From positions 1 to 46,419 of the forward strand of contig CALVUR010000010.1 in the NCBI GenBank assembly GCA_944363645.1: 46,419 nt of DNA, written 5' to 3'. The notes under the pieces are model-generated. The model did no database searches. It was not told where the DNA came from and saw only the letters and a program-made list of their open reading frames with translations. The first letter of the stretch is position 1. Each line of letters starts with the position of its first letter. The translations under genes and the position numbers were made by a program. Below, piece after piece: positions 1 to 8,557 of the stretch. This DNA is from an uncultured Clostridia bacterium. GTDB lineage: Bacteria > Bacillota > Clostridia > Christensenellales > Borkfalkiaceae.

Positions 1-42
1 TGTGCGTAAGCCAGAATAGTTTAGGGCTAATTGCCCGAAAAA

Positions 43-67
43 GAAAAACCACCAGCTAGGCTGGTGG
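43..67 (-). terminator. Intrinsic terminator after thiN
   Basis: An 8-bp GC-rich stem (49-56 with 60-67, loop TAG) is followed on the minus strand by TTTTTC and then more T. It ends the rsgA-rpe-thiN transcription unit 17 bases past the thiN stop. The remaining bases 1-42 hold only a short GGGC/GCCC inverted repeat; I recognise no gene there. Confidence 0.88.
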
Positions 68-83
68 ATATTTATTTGCTAAA

Positions 84-677
84 TTAGTTGTTTATAAAAA
101 GTAAAACTGCACCGCTTTTTACTTTAATATCCACCCTGTTTTGCGTGGCGACATTTGATATACCAAGTGTTTCGCCCCTTTTTAATGTTGTGTATTTATA
201 CTGATATTTTAACCCAACAGAACTATCGATTATTGAAGTTTCAAGCGGATACAATGATATAATTTGCCCTGTTTTTACATCAACTGAAATTTGATCGTTT
301 ACAAAATAAATTTGTCCAGCGTTTGTAACAATTTTTGCATTTAATCCTAATTTTTTCGCACGTTCTAAAAGTCCGACATTTGCGAAAAATTGGTCATCAC
401 GCTTACCGCCAGCACAAATAAATTCCACCAAATCTGCCTTTAATTCATGCGCTTTGATAAGCCCTAATTCCCCATCGGTATAATCTTTATCGGTTGGAAA
501 AACTTGTGAATTTTCTGGCACATAACCAAGCGAATCAAAATCGCCAAGCACAAAATCAGCCTTTACACCCCTTTCAGTTAAATAGTTAAGTCCCGCATCG
601 CACGCAATAACATAACTATTTTCGTCAAAAGTGTAATTATTTAATTTTTCCCCATTAAGACAAATTATAACTTTCAT
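84..677 (-). CDS. thiN: Thiamine pyrophosphokinase
   Basis: This 197-residue protein should convert thiamine and ATP into thiamine pyrophosphate in the cytoplasm. Family motifs are in order: ACDAGLNYL near residue 25, GDFDSL near 46 (acidic metal and phosphate site), KDYTDGELGL near 64, and GGKRDDQFFANVGLL near 90, matching the GGRxDH-type substrate motif of TPK catalytic domains. A beta-rich C-terminal half corresponds to the thiamine-binding domain. The length is close to the usual 200-220 residues. The ATG shares one base with the rpe stop (TAATG), so translation is probably coupled. It is the last gene of the unit. The position next to rpe and rsgA is the standard Firmicutes arrangement. 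Confidence 0.93.
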   Translation of the reverse strand: MKVIICLNGEKLNNYTFDENSYVIACDAGLNYLTERGVKADFVLGDFDSLGYVPENSQVFPTDKDYTDGELGLIKAHELKADLVEFICAGGKRDDQFFANVGLLERAKKLGLNAKIVTNAGQIYFVNDQISVDVKTGQIISLYPLETSIIDSSVGLKYQYKYTTLKRGETLGISNVATQNRVDIKVKSGAVLLFINN

Positions 678-1339
678 TATAGCGTTCTCAATTTATAAAT
701 TGCATCTTTTCTATCGGTTGCTGTAAAAATTGTATTGCCAGCAACAATAACATTTGCGCCGTACTTTTTGGCAAGTCTTACAGTTTCAAAATTGATACCG
801 CCATCAATTTCGATCAAAGTATTAAGGTTGTTTTCATCAACAACCTTTTTTACATATTGCAAACTTTTAAGTGTGCTTTCGATAAATGATTGACCGCCAA
901 AACCGGGGAAAACGCTCATTATAAGCACCATATCGCAATGACAAATTAAGTCTTTAATTAAAGACGGATCTGTATCGGGGTTAATAACAACACCGCACTT
1001 TACCCCTAAAGCCTTAATTTGATTTAACACATTTAATGTGTTATCTTTACACGCTTCATAATGAATTGTAATATAATCAGCCCCTGCTTTTGCAAATTTT
1101 TCAACATATTTTTCGGGGTTTACTATCATTAAATGGCAATCAAGTGGCAAACTTGTATGCTTTTTGATATCAGCAATCATTTTAATGCCGAAAGTAATGT
1201 TGGGCACAAAAACACCATCCATTACATCGCAGTGTATCATATCAGCACCTAAAGTTTGCATTAAACGAACTTCTTCGCCCATTTTTGAAAAGTCAGCCGA
1301 CAAAATTGAAGGTGCAATCTTAATATTTTCGCTTTTCAT
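677..1339 (-). CDS. rpe: Ribulose-phosphate 3-epimerase
   Basis: A 220-residue TIM-barrel enzyme that interconverts ribulose 5-phosphate and xylulose 5-phosphate in the non-oxidative pentose phosphate pathway. The N-terminal APSILSADF signature, the metal-binding HCDVMDGVFVPN segment, CHLMI, the flexible loop MSVFPGFGGQSF and the phosphate-binding EIDGGI and AGNTIF segments are all present. AGNTIF replaces the more usual AGSAIF, a mild variation. The length is typical. The first 20 bases overlap the end of rsgA and the stop overlaps the thiN start, so the three genes form a tightly coupled unit. Confidence 0.95.
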   Translation of the reverse strand: MKSENIKIAPSILSADFSKMGEEVRLMQTLGADMIHCDVMDGVFVPNITFGIKMIADIKKHTSLPLDCHLMIVNPEKYVEKFAKAGADYITIHYEACKDNTLNVLNQIKALGVKCGVVINPDTDPSLIKDLICHCDMVLIMSVFPGFGGQSFIESTLKSLQYVKKVVDENNLNTLIEIDGGINFETVRLAKKYGANVIVAGNTIFTATDRKDAIYKLRTL

Positions 1340-2186
1340 ACTCTTTAATTTCCTTATAAATTGCTAAATAGCGATTGTATCTATCTTGAGATATTTCACC
1401 GCTTGAAAGGGCATTTTTAACCAAACAATCAGGCTCAGCAATATGCATACAACCTATGTAATAACATTTGCCATTAAATGGCGCAAAGTCCTTGTAATAG
1501 TTCATTAAATCATAACTATTTACCGACTGAATATCAAAGGACGAAAAGCCCGGAGTATCAACGATAAACAAATCGTCTTGATAATGAATTTCACGTGATG
1601 TGGTTGTATGTCTGCCACGCTCTGTTTTTAAACTCAATGTATTCACCGCTTCTTTTTTGGTAAAAATCCAGTTGCAAAGCGAAGTTTTACCAACTGCCGA
1701 TTGACCGGCAAGCGAACATAGTTTTTCCCTTAAATCGTCAATAAGCGATTGTACGCCTTCACCTGTTACGGCACTAACCAAATAAATTTTATCAACGGCA
1801 TTTTTGTAATTATCTAAAACATATTGTGCTAAAGTTTTATCTTGGTCGCACTTATTAACCGTTATATAAACTGCTATATTTGATTTTACGCACTCAATAA
1901 TCATCTTATCAATAAGCATAAAATCGGGCTGTGGTGCATTGGCAATGACAATGTTTACCACATCAACATTTGCAACGCGTGGTCTGCCGATACAAGTGGT
2001 TCTATCTAAAATTTTAGTAATAACACCGTTTTCAAACTCAACTTTATCGCCCGTGATAAGTTTTTTATCTTTCATTTTAAGATTACCACGTGCAGCACAA
2101 GTGTATTCTTTACCGCCAGATAAAACGATAAATTCTTTTGAACGGCTTTTAATAACTATACCTTTAATTGTCGCTATCTCCTTCAA
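1320..2186 (-). CDS. rsgA: Ribosome small-subunit GTPase RsgA
   Basis: A 288-residue circularly permuted GTPase that assists late 30S maturation. It has an N-terminal OB-fold (residues 1-70), then G4 (NKCD, 111-114) before G1 (GQSAVGKTS, 161-169) and G3 (DTPG, 210-213), the diagnostic permuted order. The C-terminal zinc motif uses C241, C246, H248 and C254. G1 has Ala where the family often has Gly, which still fits a P-loop. The open frame begins at a TTG inside the last codons of rlmN (23-base overlap), and no ATG or GTG lies nearby. The GGAG just after this TTG could instead serve a rarer start a few codons later, so the exact start is uncertain. Confidence 0.93.
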   Translation of the reverse strand: MKEIATIKGIVIKSRSKEFIVLSGGKEYTCAARGNLKMKDKKLITGDKVEFENGVITKILDRTTCIGRPRVANVDVVNIVIANAPQPDFMLIDKMIIECVKSNIAVYITVNKCDQDKTLAQYVLDNYKNAVDKIYLVSAVTGEGVQSLIDDLREKLCSLAGQSAVGKTSLCNWIFTKKEAVNTLSLKTERGRHTTTSREIHYQDDLFIVDTPGFSSFDIQSVNSYDLMNYYKDFAPFNGKCYYIGCMHIAEPDCLVKNALSSGEISQDRYNRYLAIYKEIKEYEKRKY

Positions 2187-3210
2187 TATATCTTCTTCTT
2201 AACTGACCGCATGCGCCGTCAATATCATCGCCCATGCGTCGTCTTAATGTAACAGAAAGCCCTAATTTTTCAAGTTTTTTCATAAATTCATCAGCCTTTT
2301 TGTCGGTGGTGGCAATAAGGCTTTTTTCTTTTACGGAATTTAATCTAATCAAATTTATGTGGCAAGGCTTTGATTTAAACAACCTTTGTAATTCTTTTGC
2401 ACAAAGTTCTGTATCATTTACACCTTGAATTAAAGAATATTCCAAATAATAACGTCTGCCCGTTTTTTCAAAATAATTGTCAAGCGCTCCTATTATTTCG
2501 CTAACTTTATATGAATTTGCAATGGGCATAATCTTTTTACGCTCTTCATCAAATGGTGAGTGAAGTGAAAGTGTTAAATTTACCGGCAAACCTTCATCGG
2601 CAAGCGCAATCATTTTAGGCACTAAACCGCAAGTAGATAAACTTACATTTCGTGGGCTAATGTTAATGCCGTCAGGACAAGATAAAAGTCTTAAAAAGTT
2701 TACAACATTGTCGTAATTATCAAGTGGCTCACCACTGCCCATTAAAACTACATTTGTAATTTGTCTTTTATTTATATCACCGCCGATATGACGGTTTACT
2801 GCCAAAATTTCACTTAAAATCTCGCCTGAAGATAAATTTCTTACAAGCCCACCAAGTGTGGAAGCGCAAAAAGTACAGCCCATACGACAGCCAACTTGTG
2901 TTGAAACGCACAATGTATTGCCGTATTTATAATTCATTAAAACGCCTTCTATTACATTGCCGTCATACAATTTAAAAAGATACTTTTTAGTACCGTCTTT
3001 TGAAACCAACTCTTTTATAATTTGAATTGGGTTATCACAAAATTCGCTTAAAAGTTTTTCTTTAAGCGCTTTTGAGATATCTGTCATTTCGGTTATGCCC
3101 TTTCCGTTATGAATGTTCCTAAAAATCTGTCCAGCACGGAAGGGTTTTTCACCTAAACTGACCATCAATTCTTTTAAATTGTCAAGTGAATAATCTGCTA
3201 AAATTTTCAT
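2164..3210 (-). CDS. rlmN: Dual-specificity 23S rRNA/tRNA adenine-C2 methyltransferase
   Basis: A 348-residue radical-SAM enzyme that methylates C2 of A2503 in 23S rRNA and A37 of some tRNAs. The CxxxCxxC cluster is C108, C112 and C115 in GCRMGCTFCAS. The GSGEPLDNYDNV segment binds SAM, and a conserved C-terminal cysteine (about C334, in DGACGQLRRRY) is the one that takes part in the covalent mechanism. The length is normal. Its ATG overlaps the rsmB stop by four bases (ATGA), and its 3' end runs 23 bases into rsgA. The PASTA kinase and phosphatase genes often found between rlmN and rsgA are missing. Confidence 0.96.
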   Translation of the reverse strand: MKILADYSLDNLKELMVSLGEKPFRAGQIFRNIHNGKGITEMTDISKALKEKLLSEFCDNPIQIIKELVSKDGTKKYLFKLYDGNVIEGVLMNYKYGNTLCVSTQVGCRMGCTFCASTLGGLVRNLSSGEILSEILAVNRHIGGDINKRQITNVVLMGSGEPLDNYDNVVNFLRLLSCPDGINISPRNVSLSTCGLVPKMIALADEGLPVNLTLSLHSPFDEERKKIMPIANSYKVSEIIGALDNYFEKTGRRYYLEYSLIQGVNDTELCAKELQRLFKSKPCHINLIRLNSVKEKSLIATTDKKADEFMKKLEKLGLSVTLRRRMGDDIDGACGQLRRRYIEGDSDN

Positions 3211-4442
3211 TTTCTAATAAGTTTACAAATGTAAAAGCCCGCACCAAAAGATAGATTGGGTAAAAATTGAAGCCCATATTTTGTCTTTAAATTTTGTAAT
3301 GGACTTTTTATATTTTCAACAATAAAATCAGTGTTATTTGCTAAAAATTTCTCTATTATTTTATCGTTTTCATCATCAAAAATTGTACAAGTTGAATAAT
3401 ACAAACTGCCACCACTTTTTACATAATTTGCACAGTTTGATAAAATCGCAAGTTGCAATTTATTTAACTCGTTAAAATCAATTTGCTTTAGTTTAATGTC
3501 GGGATTATTTTTCAAAGTGCCATAGCCACTACAAGGCACATCACACAACACGCCGTCAAATTTATCAATAAACTTTTCGTTTAAAGTAGAAGAGTCCATA
3601 AGTAGCGGTGTTATGTTTTGCCTATTCATGCGTTTTATGTAACTTTTTATGAGTTCAAGCCTATGCTCATGTACTTCACATGAAGTTACTTGATTGCATT
3701 TTTGTGAAAGTAAAACCGACTTACCACCCGGAGCAGCGCAGGCATCTAAAAAATTATCTACGCCGTCAACGATATCGCAAATTGCAACAGAGCCGATCGA
3801 TTGAAATGTAAATACGCCTTTGTAAAAATCTTCGTTGATTTTCAATTTTGGGCACATAAATAAGTTATCAAATGGCGTTACTTCATATTCAAAACCATTT
3901 TGTTTTAAATAATTTTCGCCGTCAATACCTTGGTTGAATCTTACAAAAGTGTTTTCTTTGTCGTAAGCCATTATATCTTCCGCCAAATCGCCAAATAAAT
4001 TGCATATTTTCTTTACACTAAACAGCGGATAGGAATATTTAACTGACAAATTTTCAAACTTATTTTGTGGCAATTTTATATCTTCACGCACAAATTTTCT
4101 TAAAACAGCATTTATAAAACCTGCGTTTGCGGCCTTGCCTAATTTTTTAGCAAGTTCAACCGTGCTATCAATTACGGCGTAAGGCTTTTTTTCCAAATAT
4201 TTTAAGTTGTATAATGCGATTTTTAACAGAATTTTTATGTTTAACTTGGGGCTTTTATCACAAAGTACTGAAATGTAATAAGATAATTCGATATCCTTAT
4301 CCAATACGCCATAACAAATTTTTGTGGTCTTTGCCCTATTTAATTCTTCAATCGGTACATCGTTTATGGCTTGCTTCAAATATGCGCCATTTTTATAAAC
4401 TTCGCCTAAAATTCTGTAACAATCGTAAAATAAAATTACCAT
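3207..4442 (-). CDS. rsmB: 16S rRNA (cytosine-967 C5) methyltransferase
   Basis: A 411-residue protein with an N-terminal NusB-like helical RNA-binding domain (about 1-130) and a C-terminal Rossmann methyltransferase domain. LDACAAPGGKSVLL is the SAM-binding motif I. DVPCSGYGTLKNNPDIK and YSTCTI carry the two cysteines of m5C methyltransferases, one catalytic and one for product release. It modifies C967 of 16S rRNA. No good Shine-Dalgarno sequence precedes the ATG, which lies 24 bases after the fmt stop. The stop overlaps the rlmN start by four bases, so those two are coupled. Confidence 0.94.
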   Translation of the reverse strand: MVILFYDCYRILGEVYKNGAYLKQAINDVPIEELNRAKTTKICYGVLDKDIELSYYISVLCDKSPKLNIKILLKIALYNLKYLEKKPYAVIDSTVELAKKLGKAANAGFINAVLRKFVREDIKLPQNKFENLSVKYSYPLFSVKKICNLFGDLAEDIMAYDKENTFVRFNQGIDGENYLKQNGFEYEVTPFDNLFMCPKLKINEDFYKGVFTFQSIGSVAICDIVDGVDNFLDACAAPGGKSVLLSQKCNQVTSCEVHEHRLELIKSYIKRMNRQNITPLLMDSSTLNEKFIDKFDGVLCDVPCSGYGTLKNNPDIKLKQIDFNELNKLQLAILSNCANYVKSGGSLYYSTCTIFDDENDKIIEKFLANNTDFIVENIKSPLQNLKTKYGLQFLPNLSFGAGFYICKLIRK

Positions 4443-4466
4443 TTTAAATTTTTCTCACAATTTGTA

Positions 4467-5402
4467 TTAGCCTAAAATATCGCCAACTGAAATTTTTCTG
4501 CCGAGTAAAAAGTCGTGTGCACTCATTCTTTTTGAACCTTCTAACTGAAGTTCTTCAACCTTAAGCAAGCCTTCGCCACACTTGATAATTAAACCATTTT
4601 TTAAATCAGCACAAACAACTTCGCCGTCTTTTTTATCTAAATAAACGCTGTTACTATCTACTGTCGATGTGTAAATTTTCAGCATTTTATCAGCGATTTT
4701 TGTAAAAGCAACGGGCCAAGGATTCATGCCACGTACTAAGTTAAAAATAGTAGTTGCTGATTTCGACCAATCAATCAAAGCGTCTTCTTTTTTAATCATT
4801 TTTACATGGGTTGCTAAACTATCATCTTGCTTAATCGGCGTAATCATGCCCTTTTCAATTTTATCTAAGGTGTCGATTAAAAGTTCTGCGCCGATAACGG
4901 ATAATCTATCAAAAAGTTGCCCAGCCGTTTCATTTTCATAAATAGGTGTCTTTTTTACTGCCAATATATCGCCAGAATCAATGCCGATATCTGTTTGCAT
5001 AATGGTAATACCCGTTTCTTTTTCGCCATCAATTACCGACTGCTGAACGGGACTTGCACCCCTATATTTAGGTAAAAGAGAGCCGTGAACATTTATGATG
5101 CCATATGGGGCAATATCAATGATATCTTGCGATAAAATTTGTCCGTATGCGCAACTAATCATAATATCGGGCGTAAGATTTTTAAGTTCTTCTACCCCTT
5201 CTAATCGAATTTTGTTGTATTGCAAAACTTTCAAGCCGTTTTTAAGCGCAAGTTCTTTTACGGGCGAAAAAACAACTTGTTGCGCCCTACCGACCTTTTT
5301 GTCGGGTTGGCAAACAACTGCCAAAATTTCGTGTTTTGAATTTATTAGTGCGTTTAAAGATGGCACAGCAAAATCTGGCGTGCCTAAAAATACTATTTTC
5401 AA
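4467..5402 (-). CDS. fmt: Methionyl-tRNA formyltransferase
   Basis: A 311-residue enzyme that formylates initiator Met-tRNA using 10-formyl-THF. The N-terminal formyltransferase domain has the catalytic stretch NVHGSLLPKYRGASPVQ (Asn, His) and the DIGIDSGDIL loop with its Asp. The C-terminal part is the tRNA-binding OB-fold. The start is TTG, overlapping the def stop codon as TTGA, with GAGGTGG four bases upstream. The ribosome site and the overlap both support this start. It pairs functionally with def just upstream: one adds and the other removes the formyl group of nascent proteins. Confidence 0.96.
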   Translation of the reverse strand: MKIVFLGTPDFAVPSLNALINSKHEILAVVCQPDKKVGRAQQVVFSPVKELALKNGLKVLQYNKIRLEGVEELKNLTPDIMISCAYGQILSQDIIDIAPYGIINVHGSLLPKYRGASPVQQSVIDGEKETGITIMQTDIGIDSGDILAVKKTPIYENETAGQLFDRLSVIGAELLIDTLDKIEKGMITPIKQDDSLATHVKMIKKEDALIDWSKSATTIFNLVRGMNPWPVAFTKIADKMLKIYTSTVDSNSVYLDKKDGEVVCADLKNGLIIKCGEGLLKVEELQLEGSKRMSAHDFLLGRKISVGDILG

Positions 5403-5854
5403 TTTACCACCTCAATATTAGTTGCTTTATCAATGTACAAAATGCCGTCTAAATGATCGTTTTCGTGGCAGATTGCACGTGCAAAGAAGCCCGTTGCGGT
5501 AAGTTTAAATGGCTTACCAAATCTATCTTGTGCCTTTATGACAACTTTGTCGGGGCGTTCAACGTCGCCAAACTTGTTTTGAACAGATAAACAGCCTTCT
5601 TGACCATTTTGCTTGCCAGATGTCGAAACGATTTCAGGATTGACAAATTCAAAGTAACCTTCTTCAACCATAACAATAAACATACGCCTTAAAACGCCAA
5701 CTTGAACGGCAGCAAGCCCTGCTCCGTTTGCCTTAATTAAGGTGTCTTTCATATCATCTAAAAGTTGATGTGTTTTTTCACCAAAATCGGTTACTTCAAA
5801 TGATTTTTTTCTTAAAGTTGGATCACCAACTTGAATAATATTTCTAATTGCCAT
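5399..5854 (-). CDS. def: Peptide deformylase
   Basis: A 151-residue metalloenzyme that removes the N-formyl group from nascent polypeptides. All three family motifs are present: GAGLAAVQ (44-51), EGCLS (86-90) whose Cys binds the metal, and the HExxH motif as HENDH (130-134). Asn at the third position of HExxH is less usual than a hydrophobic residue, but the two His and Glu are intact, so activity is expected. AGGTG precedes the ATG. The gene starts 7 bases after the priA stop and its TGA overlaps the TTG of fmt. Confidence 0.96.
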   Translation of the reverse strand: MAIRNIIQVGDPTLRKKSFEVTDFGEKTHQLLDDMKDTLIKANGAGLAAVQVGVLRRMFIVMVEEGYFEFVNPEIVSTSGKQNGQEGCLSVQNKFGDVERPDKVVIKAQDRFGKPFKLTATGFFARAICHENDHLDGILYIDKATNIEVVN

Positions 5855-5861
5855 ACTTCAC

Positions 5862-8054
5862 CTAACTTAAATTTGATGGATTTACTTCGATATAGACAAG
5901 TGTTTTTTGCGTTTTTTCGGGCAACGCCAAATTGTAAATTTGATTTATAAGTTGATCGTTATTTTGTTTGATTCTTATAAGTACTTGATATCGATACTTG
6001 TTTTTCAATCGCTTAATTGGCGATTTCATTTTATTGTAAAACAAAAATTGTTGTTGATTTTTTAGATATATGTCGTAAAGTTTTTCATTGATATTACGCA
6101 AAACTTCCATTGCTAATTCGTCTTCTTCACTTTCGACCATTACACGCAAAATTGTTGCATAAGGCGGATAAAATGTTGTGCGTCTTATTGAATTTTCACG
6201 TGCAAAAAAGCCTTGATAATCGTAATTTATCGCATACCTTAAAATGGCATTATCAGGCTGGTATGTTTGCAAAACAACAACGCCTTTTTCGTCAGCCCTA
6301 CCACTTCTTCCGGCAACTTGTGTTATAAGTTGGAAAGTCCTTTCACCGCTACGATAATCTGCAAAAAGCAAACTCATATCGGCATCCAAAATGCCAACCA
6401 AAGTAACCGCCGGGAAGTCATGCCCTTTTGCAATCATTTGCGTGCCAACCAAAATATCGGCTTCATGATTACCAAAAGCAGATAAAATTTTCAAATGCCC
6501 TTCTTTTGTTGATGTGGTGTCGTTATCCATGCGCAAAATTCTTGCGTTTGGGAAAAGTGCTTTTATATCATCAACCACCTTTTGCGTGCCTGTACCAACA
6601 TAATTTATGTGTACACTTCCGCATTCTGGGCATGCTTTAAGCATTTTATATGTTGCGCCACAATAATGGCACTTTAAAACATTACCAACAGAGTGATAGT
6701 TAAGGGCAATATCGCAATTTTCACATTTTGCAATATAACCGCATTCTCTACAAACTATTCTTTGTGAATACCCACGTCTATTTAAGAAAATTATGGCTTG
6801 ATTTCCGTTATTTAAACAACGTTCTAATTCTTCTTTTAGTGGTGTAGAAAATGCAGAGTTATTACCACGCCTAATTTCCTTGCGCATATCGGCAATAATC
6901 ATTTCTGGCATGGGTTTTTTGTTTATTCTTTCAGGCATTACTGCCAAATTGTAAACACCGTTTTTTGCGTTTAAATATGTGGTAACTGATGGCGTTGCAC
7001 TGCCTAAAATCAGTTTACAACCGTTATAATTTGCCCTAAATTCAGCTATATCTTTTGTGTCGTAACGTGGACTTGACTCACTTACATAACTACCGTCATG
7101 CTCTTCGTCAATAATGATTACGCCGAGATTTTCAACGGGGGCGAAAATTGCACTTCTTGCGCCAACTGCCACATGGGCATCGCCGGTACGCAACCTACAC
7201 CATTCGTCAAACCTTTCGCCATCGCTTAAACCGCTATGTAAAATGGCAACATCGTCGCCAAAAGTGGCACGAAGTTGTGTTAGCATTTGCGGTGTTAAAG
7301 ATATTTCAGGCACAAGCATTATTGCGGACTTGCCCTTTTCTATCGCTTGTTTTATTAAGCGAAGATATACTTCGGTTTTACCACTTCCCGTAACGCCGTG
7401 AAGTAATGTAACGGTTTTATCAGTGTTATTTATTGACTCAATCGCTTTAATTTGAGCGTCAACAAGGTCAACTTGTTTATGAAGCCCTGTAACTGCAATG
7501 TACGGCGAACGGATAAGCCTTATTTCTTCGGTTAAAATAAAGTTTTTTTCAATAAGTTTTTTAACCGCTTGTCCGCCAAATTCCCTGTTTAATTGAGGTA
7601 ATTGTGCAGACTTGCCGTCGGCTAAAAAGTTGATAATATTTGCTTGGGCGGTGGCATTTTTATTTATTGAATTTAACATGTCACTAACCGGAATATCTTT
7701 ATTAAGATAACCGATAGTAACAAGTTTTTTGCCCACCTTTTCTTTACGCATTTGTGCAGTAATAAATTGGCGTAAAGCAAGTGCGCAAGGTATGTGATAT
7801 TTTGCACACATAAAGCGCATAAGCGCTAAACATTCGGTCGTAATTGCCGGCATATCGTCTATTACACGGATGATTTGTTTTAGGTCTTTTTGGTAATCAC
7901 TAAATTCCTTTACACCGATAACAAAACCTTCAACTTTCATGTTGCCAAAAGGCACGATAACACGACACCCGGGAACGATTTCCGGGGTGGCAATATAATC
8001 AAAGATTTTATCTACTTCGCTGTGCGCTATGTCAACAATTACTTCTGCAATCAT
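5862..8054 (-). CDS. priA: Primosomal replication restart helicase PriA
   Basis: A 730-residue superfamily 2 helicase that reloads the replisome at collapsed forks. The N-terminal 3' DNA-binding domain is followed by Walker A GVTGSGKT (220-227), Walker B DEEH (316-319), and a zinc-binding block between the helicase lobes with CxxC pairs (CRECGY, CENC, CHYCG, CPECG, about 430-480). The QVAGRSGR motif VI lies near 600. The length is typical. It sits 72 bases after rpoZ, with a terminator-like hairpin between them, so its expression may depend on read-through. coaBC, frequent between rpoZ and priA, is absent. Confidence 0.95.
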   Translation of the reverse strand: MIAEVIVDIAHSEVDKIFDYIATPEIVPGCRVIVPFGNMKVEGFVIGVKEFSDYQKDLKQIIRVIDDMPAITTECLALMRFMCAKYHIPCALALRQFITAQMRKEKVGKKLVTIGYLNKDIPVSDMLNSINKNATAQANIINFLADGKSAQLPQLNREFGGQAVKKLIEKNFILTEEIRLIRSPYIAVTGLHKQVDLVDAQIKAIESINNTDKTVTLLHGVTGSGKTEVYLRLIKQAIEKGKSAIMLVPEISLTPQMLTQLRATFGDDVAILHSGLSDGERFDEWCRLRTGDAHVAVGARSAIFAPVENLGVIIIDEEHDGSYVSESSPRYDTKDIAEFRANYNGCKLILGSATPSVTTYLNAKNGVYNLAVMPERINKKPMPEMIIADMRKEIRRGNNSAFSTPLKEELERCLNNGNQAIIFLNRRGYSQRIVCRECGYIAKCENCDIALNYHSVGNVLKCHYCGATYKMLKACPECGSVHINYVGTGTQKVVDDIKALFPNARILRMDNDTTSTKEGHLKILSAFGNHEADILVGTQMIAKGHDFPAVTLVGILDADMSLLFADYRSGERTFQLITQVAGRSGRADEKGVVVLQTYQPDNAILRYAINYDYQGFFARENSIRRTTFYPPYATILRVMVESEEDELAMEVLRNINEKLYDIYLKNQQQFLFYNKMKSPIKRLKNKYRYQVLIRIKQNNDQLINQIYNLALPEKTQKTLVYIEVNPSNLS

Positions 8055-8073
8055 AACCTTAAATAATTTTAGT

Positions 8074-8107
8074 AAAAAACATGCCCATAGCGATTGCTAT
8101 GAACATG
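8074..8107 (-). terminator. Hairpin terminator/attenuator between rpoZ and priA
   Basis: A 12-bp stem (8080-8091 with 8096-8107, two G-U pairs, loop of four) is followed on the minus strand by six T (8074-8079). It ends most rpoZ transcripts. No promoter is evident between it and priA, so partial read-through is likely. Confidence 0.75.
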
Positions 8108-8126
8108 AAAAAATGCATAAAAAGCC

Positions 8127-8330
8127 TTAATATTTTGTTGCTGTAACTTTGCCGTCATAAATTTCTTGTGAGGCAACTGATAATGGTTTTTCTGTTTCTA
8201 ATGGATCTCTCGATGTGTTTGAAAGATTGTTGTCTAAAATTTGACGTGCACGTTTACTTGCAACAACGCATAATGCGTATTTAGAGCCGATCTTTTCAGC
8301 AAGTTTATCGATTGGTGGTTCATGAATCAT
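8127..8330 (-). CDS. rpoZ: RNA polymerase omega subunit
   Basis: A 67-residue small RNA polymerase subunit that helps assemble beta'. The core motif KLAEKIGSKYALCVVASKRARQI is the family signature (conserved ALxVAxRARQI). The open frame extends 19 codons further upstream. The real start is the ATG at 8330, because GGAGGA lies 8 bases before it at 8339-8344 and homologues begin near MIHEPPIDKL. It has its own near-consensus promoter about 70 bases upstream and its own terminator, so it is probably mostly monocistronic. gmk, usually just upstream, is missing. Confidence 0.93.
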   Translation of the reverse strand: MIHEPPIDKLAEKIGSKYALCVVASKRARQILDNNLSNTSRDPLETEKPLSVASQEIYDGKVTATKY

Positions 8331-8405
8331 AAATTTAATCCTCCATAAACATTCAAAAGGAAGTACTTTTATGTATTTCCACTTCACTTATTTTTTTCTC
8401 TATTT

Positions 8406-8434
8406 ATTGTATTCTTTTTGTTTAACTTTGTCAA
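8406..8434 (-). promoter_or_regulatory. Sigma-A promoter of rpoZ
   Basis: TTGACA (8429-8434), a 17-base spacer and TACAAT (8406-8411) form a near-perfect housekeeping promoter reading leftward. Transcription should start near 8399, giving a leader of about 70 nt before the rpoZ ATG. Confidence 0.88.
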
Positions 8435-8455
8435 CTATTTATAATAAATAAATTT

Positions 8456-8499
8456 TATATATAAATTGTGTTTTGGCTATATATAAATTGTGTTTTGGC
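8456..8499. repeat. Perfect 22-bp tandem duplication
   Basis: Positions 8456-8477 and 8478-8499 are identical 22-base units, each holding AAATTGTGTTTTGGC. The array lies 22 bases upstream of the rpoZ -35 box and downstream of the yicC terminator, inside non-coding DNA. Confidence 0.95.
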
Positions 8500-8517
8500 A
8501 AGTTTTTCCGCAATATC

Positions 8518-8551
8518 AAAAAAAATAAGCCGTTTAGAAGGCTAAACGGCT
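8518..8551 (-). terminator. Intrinsic terminator after yicC
   Basis: A perfect 10-bp stem (8528-8537 with 8542-8551, loop of four) is followed on the minus strand by TATTTTTTTT. It begins seven bases past the yicC stop and insulates rpoZ from yicC. Confidence 0.93.
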
Positions 8552-8557
8552 AAAAAA

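Noticed and set aside
1..42. End of a convergent plus-strand gene (for example rpmB) before the terminator
   Set aside because: Plus-strand frames are too short to judge, and none resembles the L28 C-terminus.
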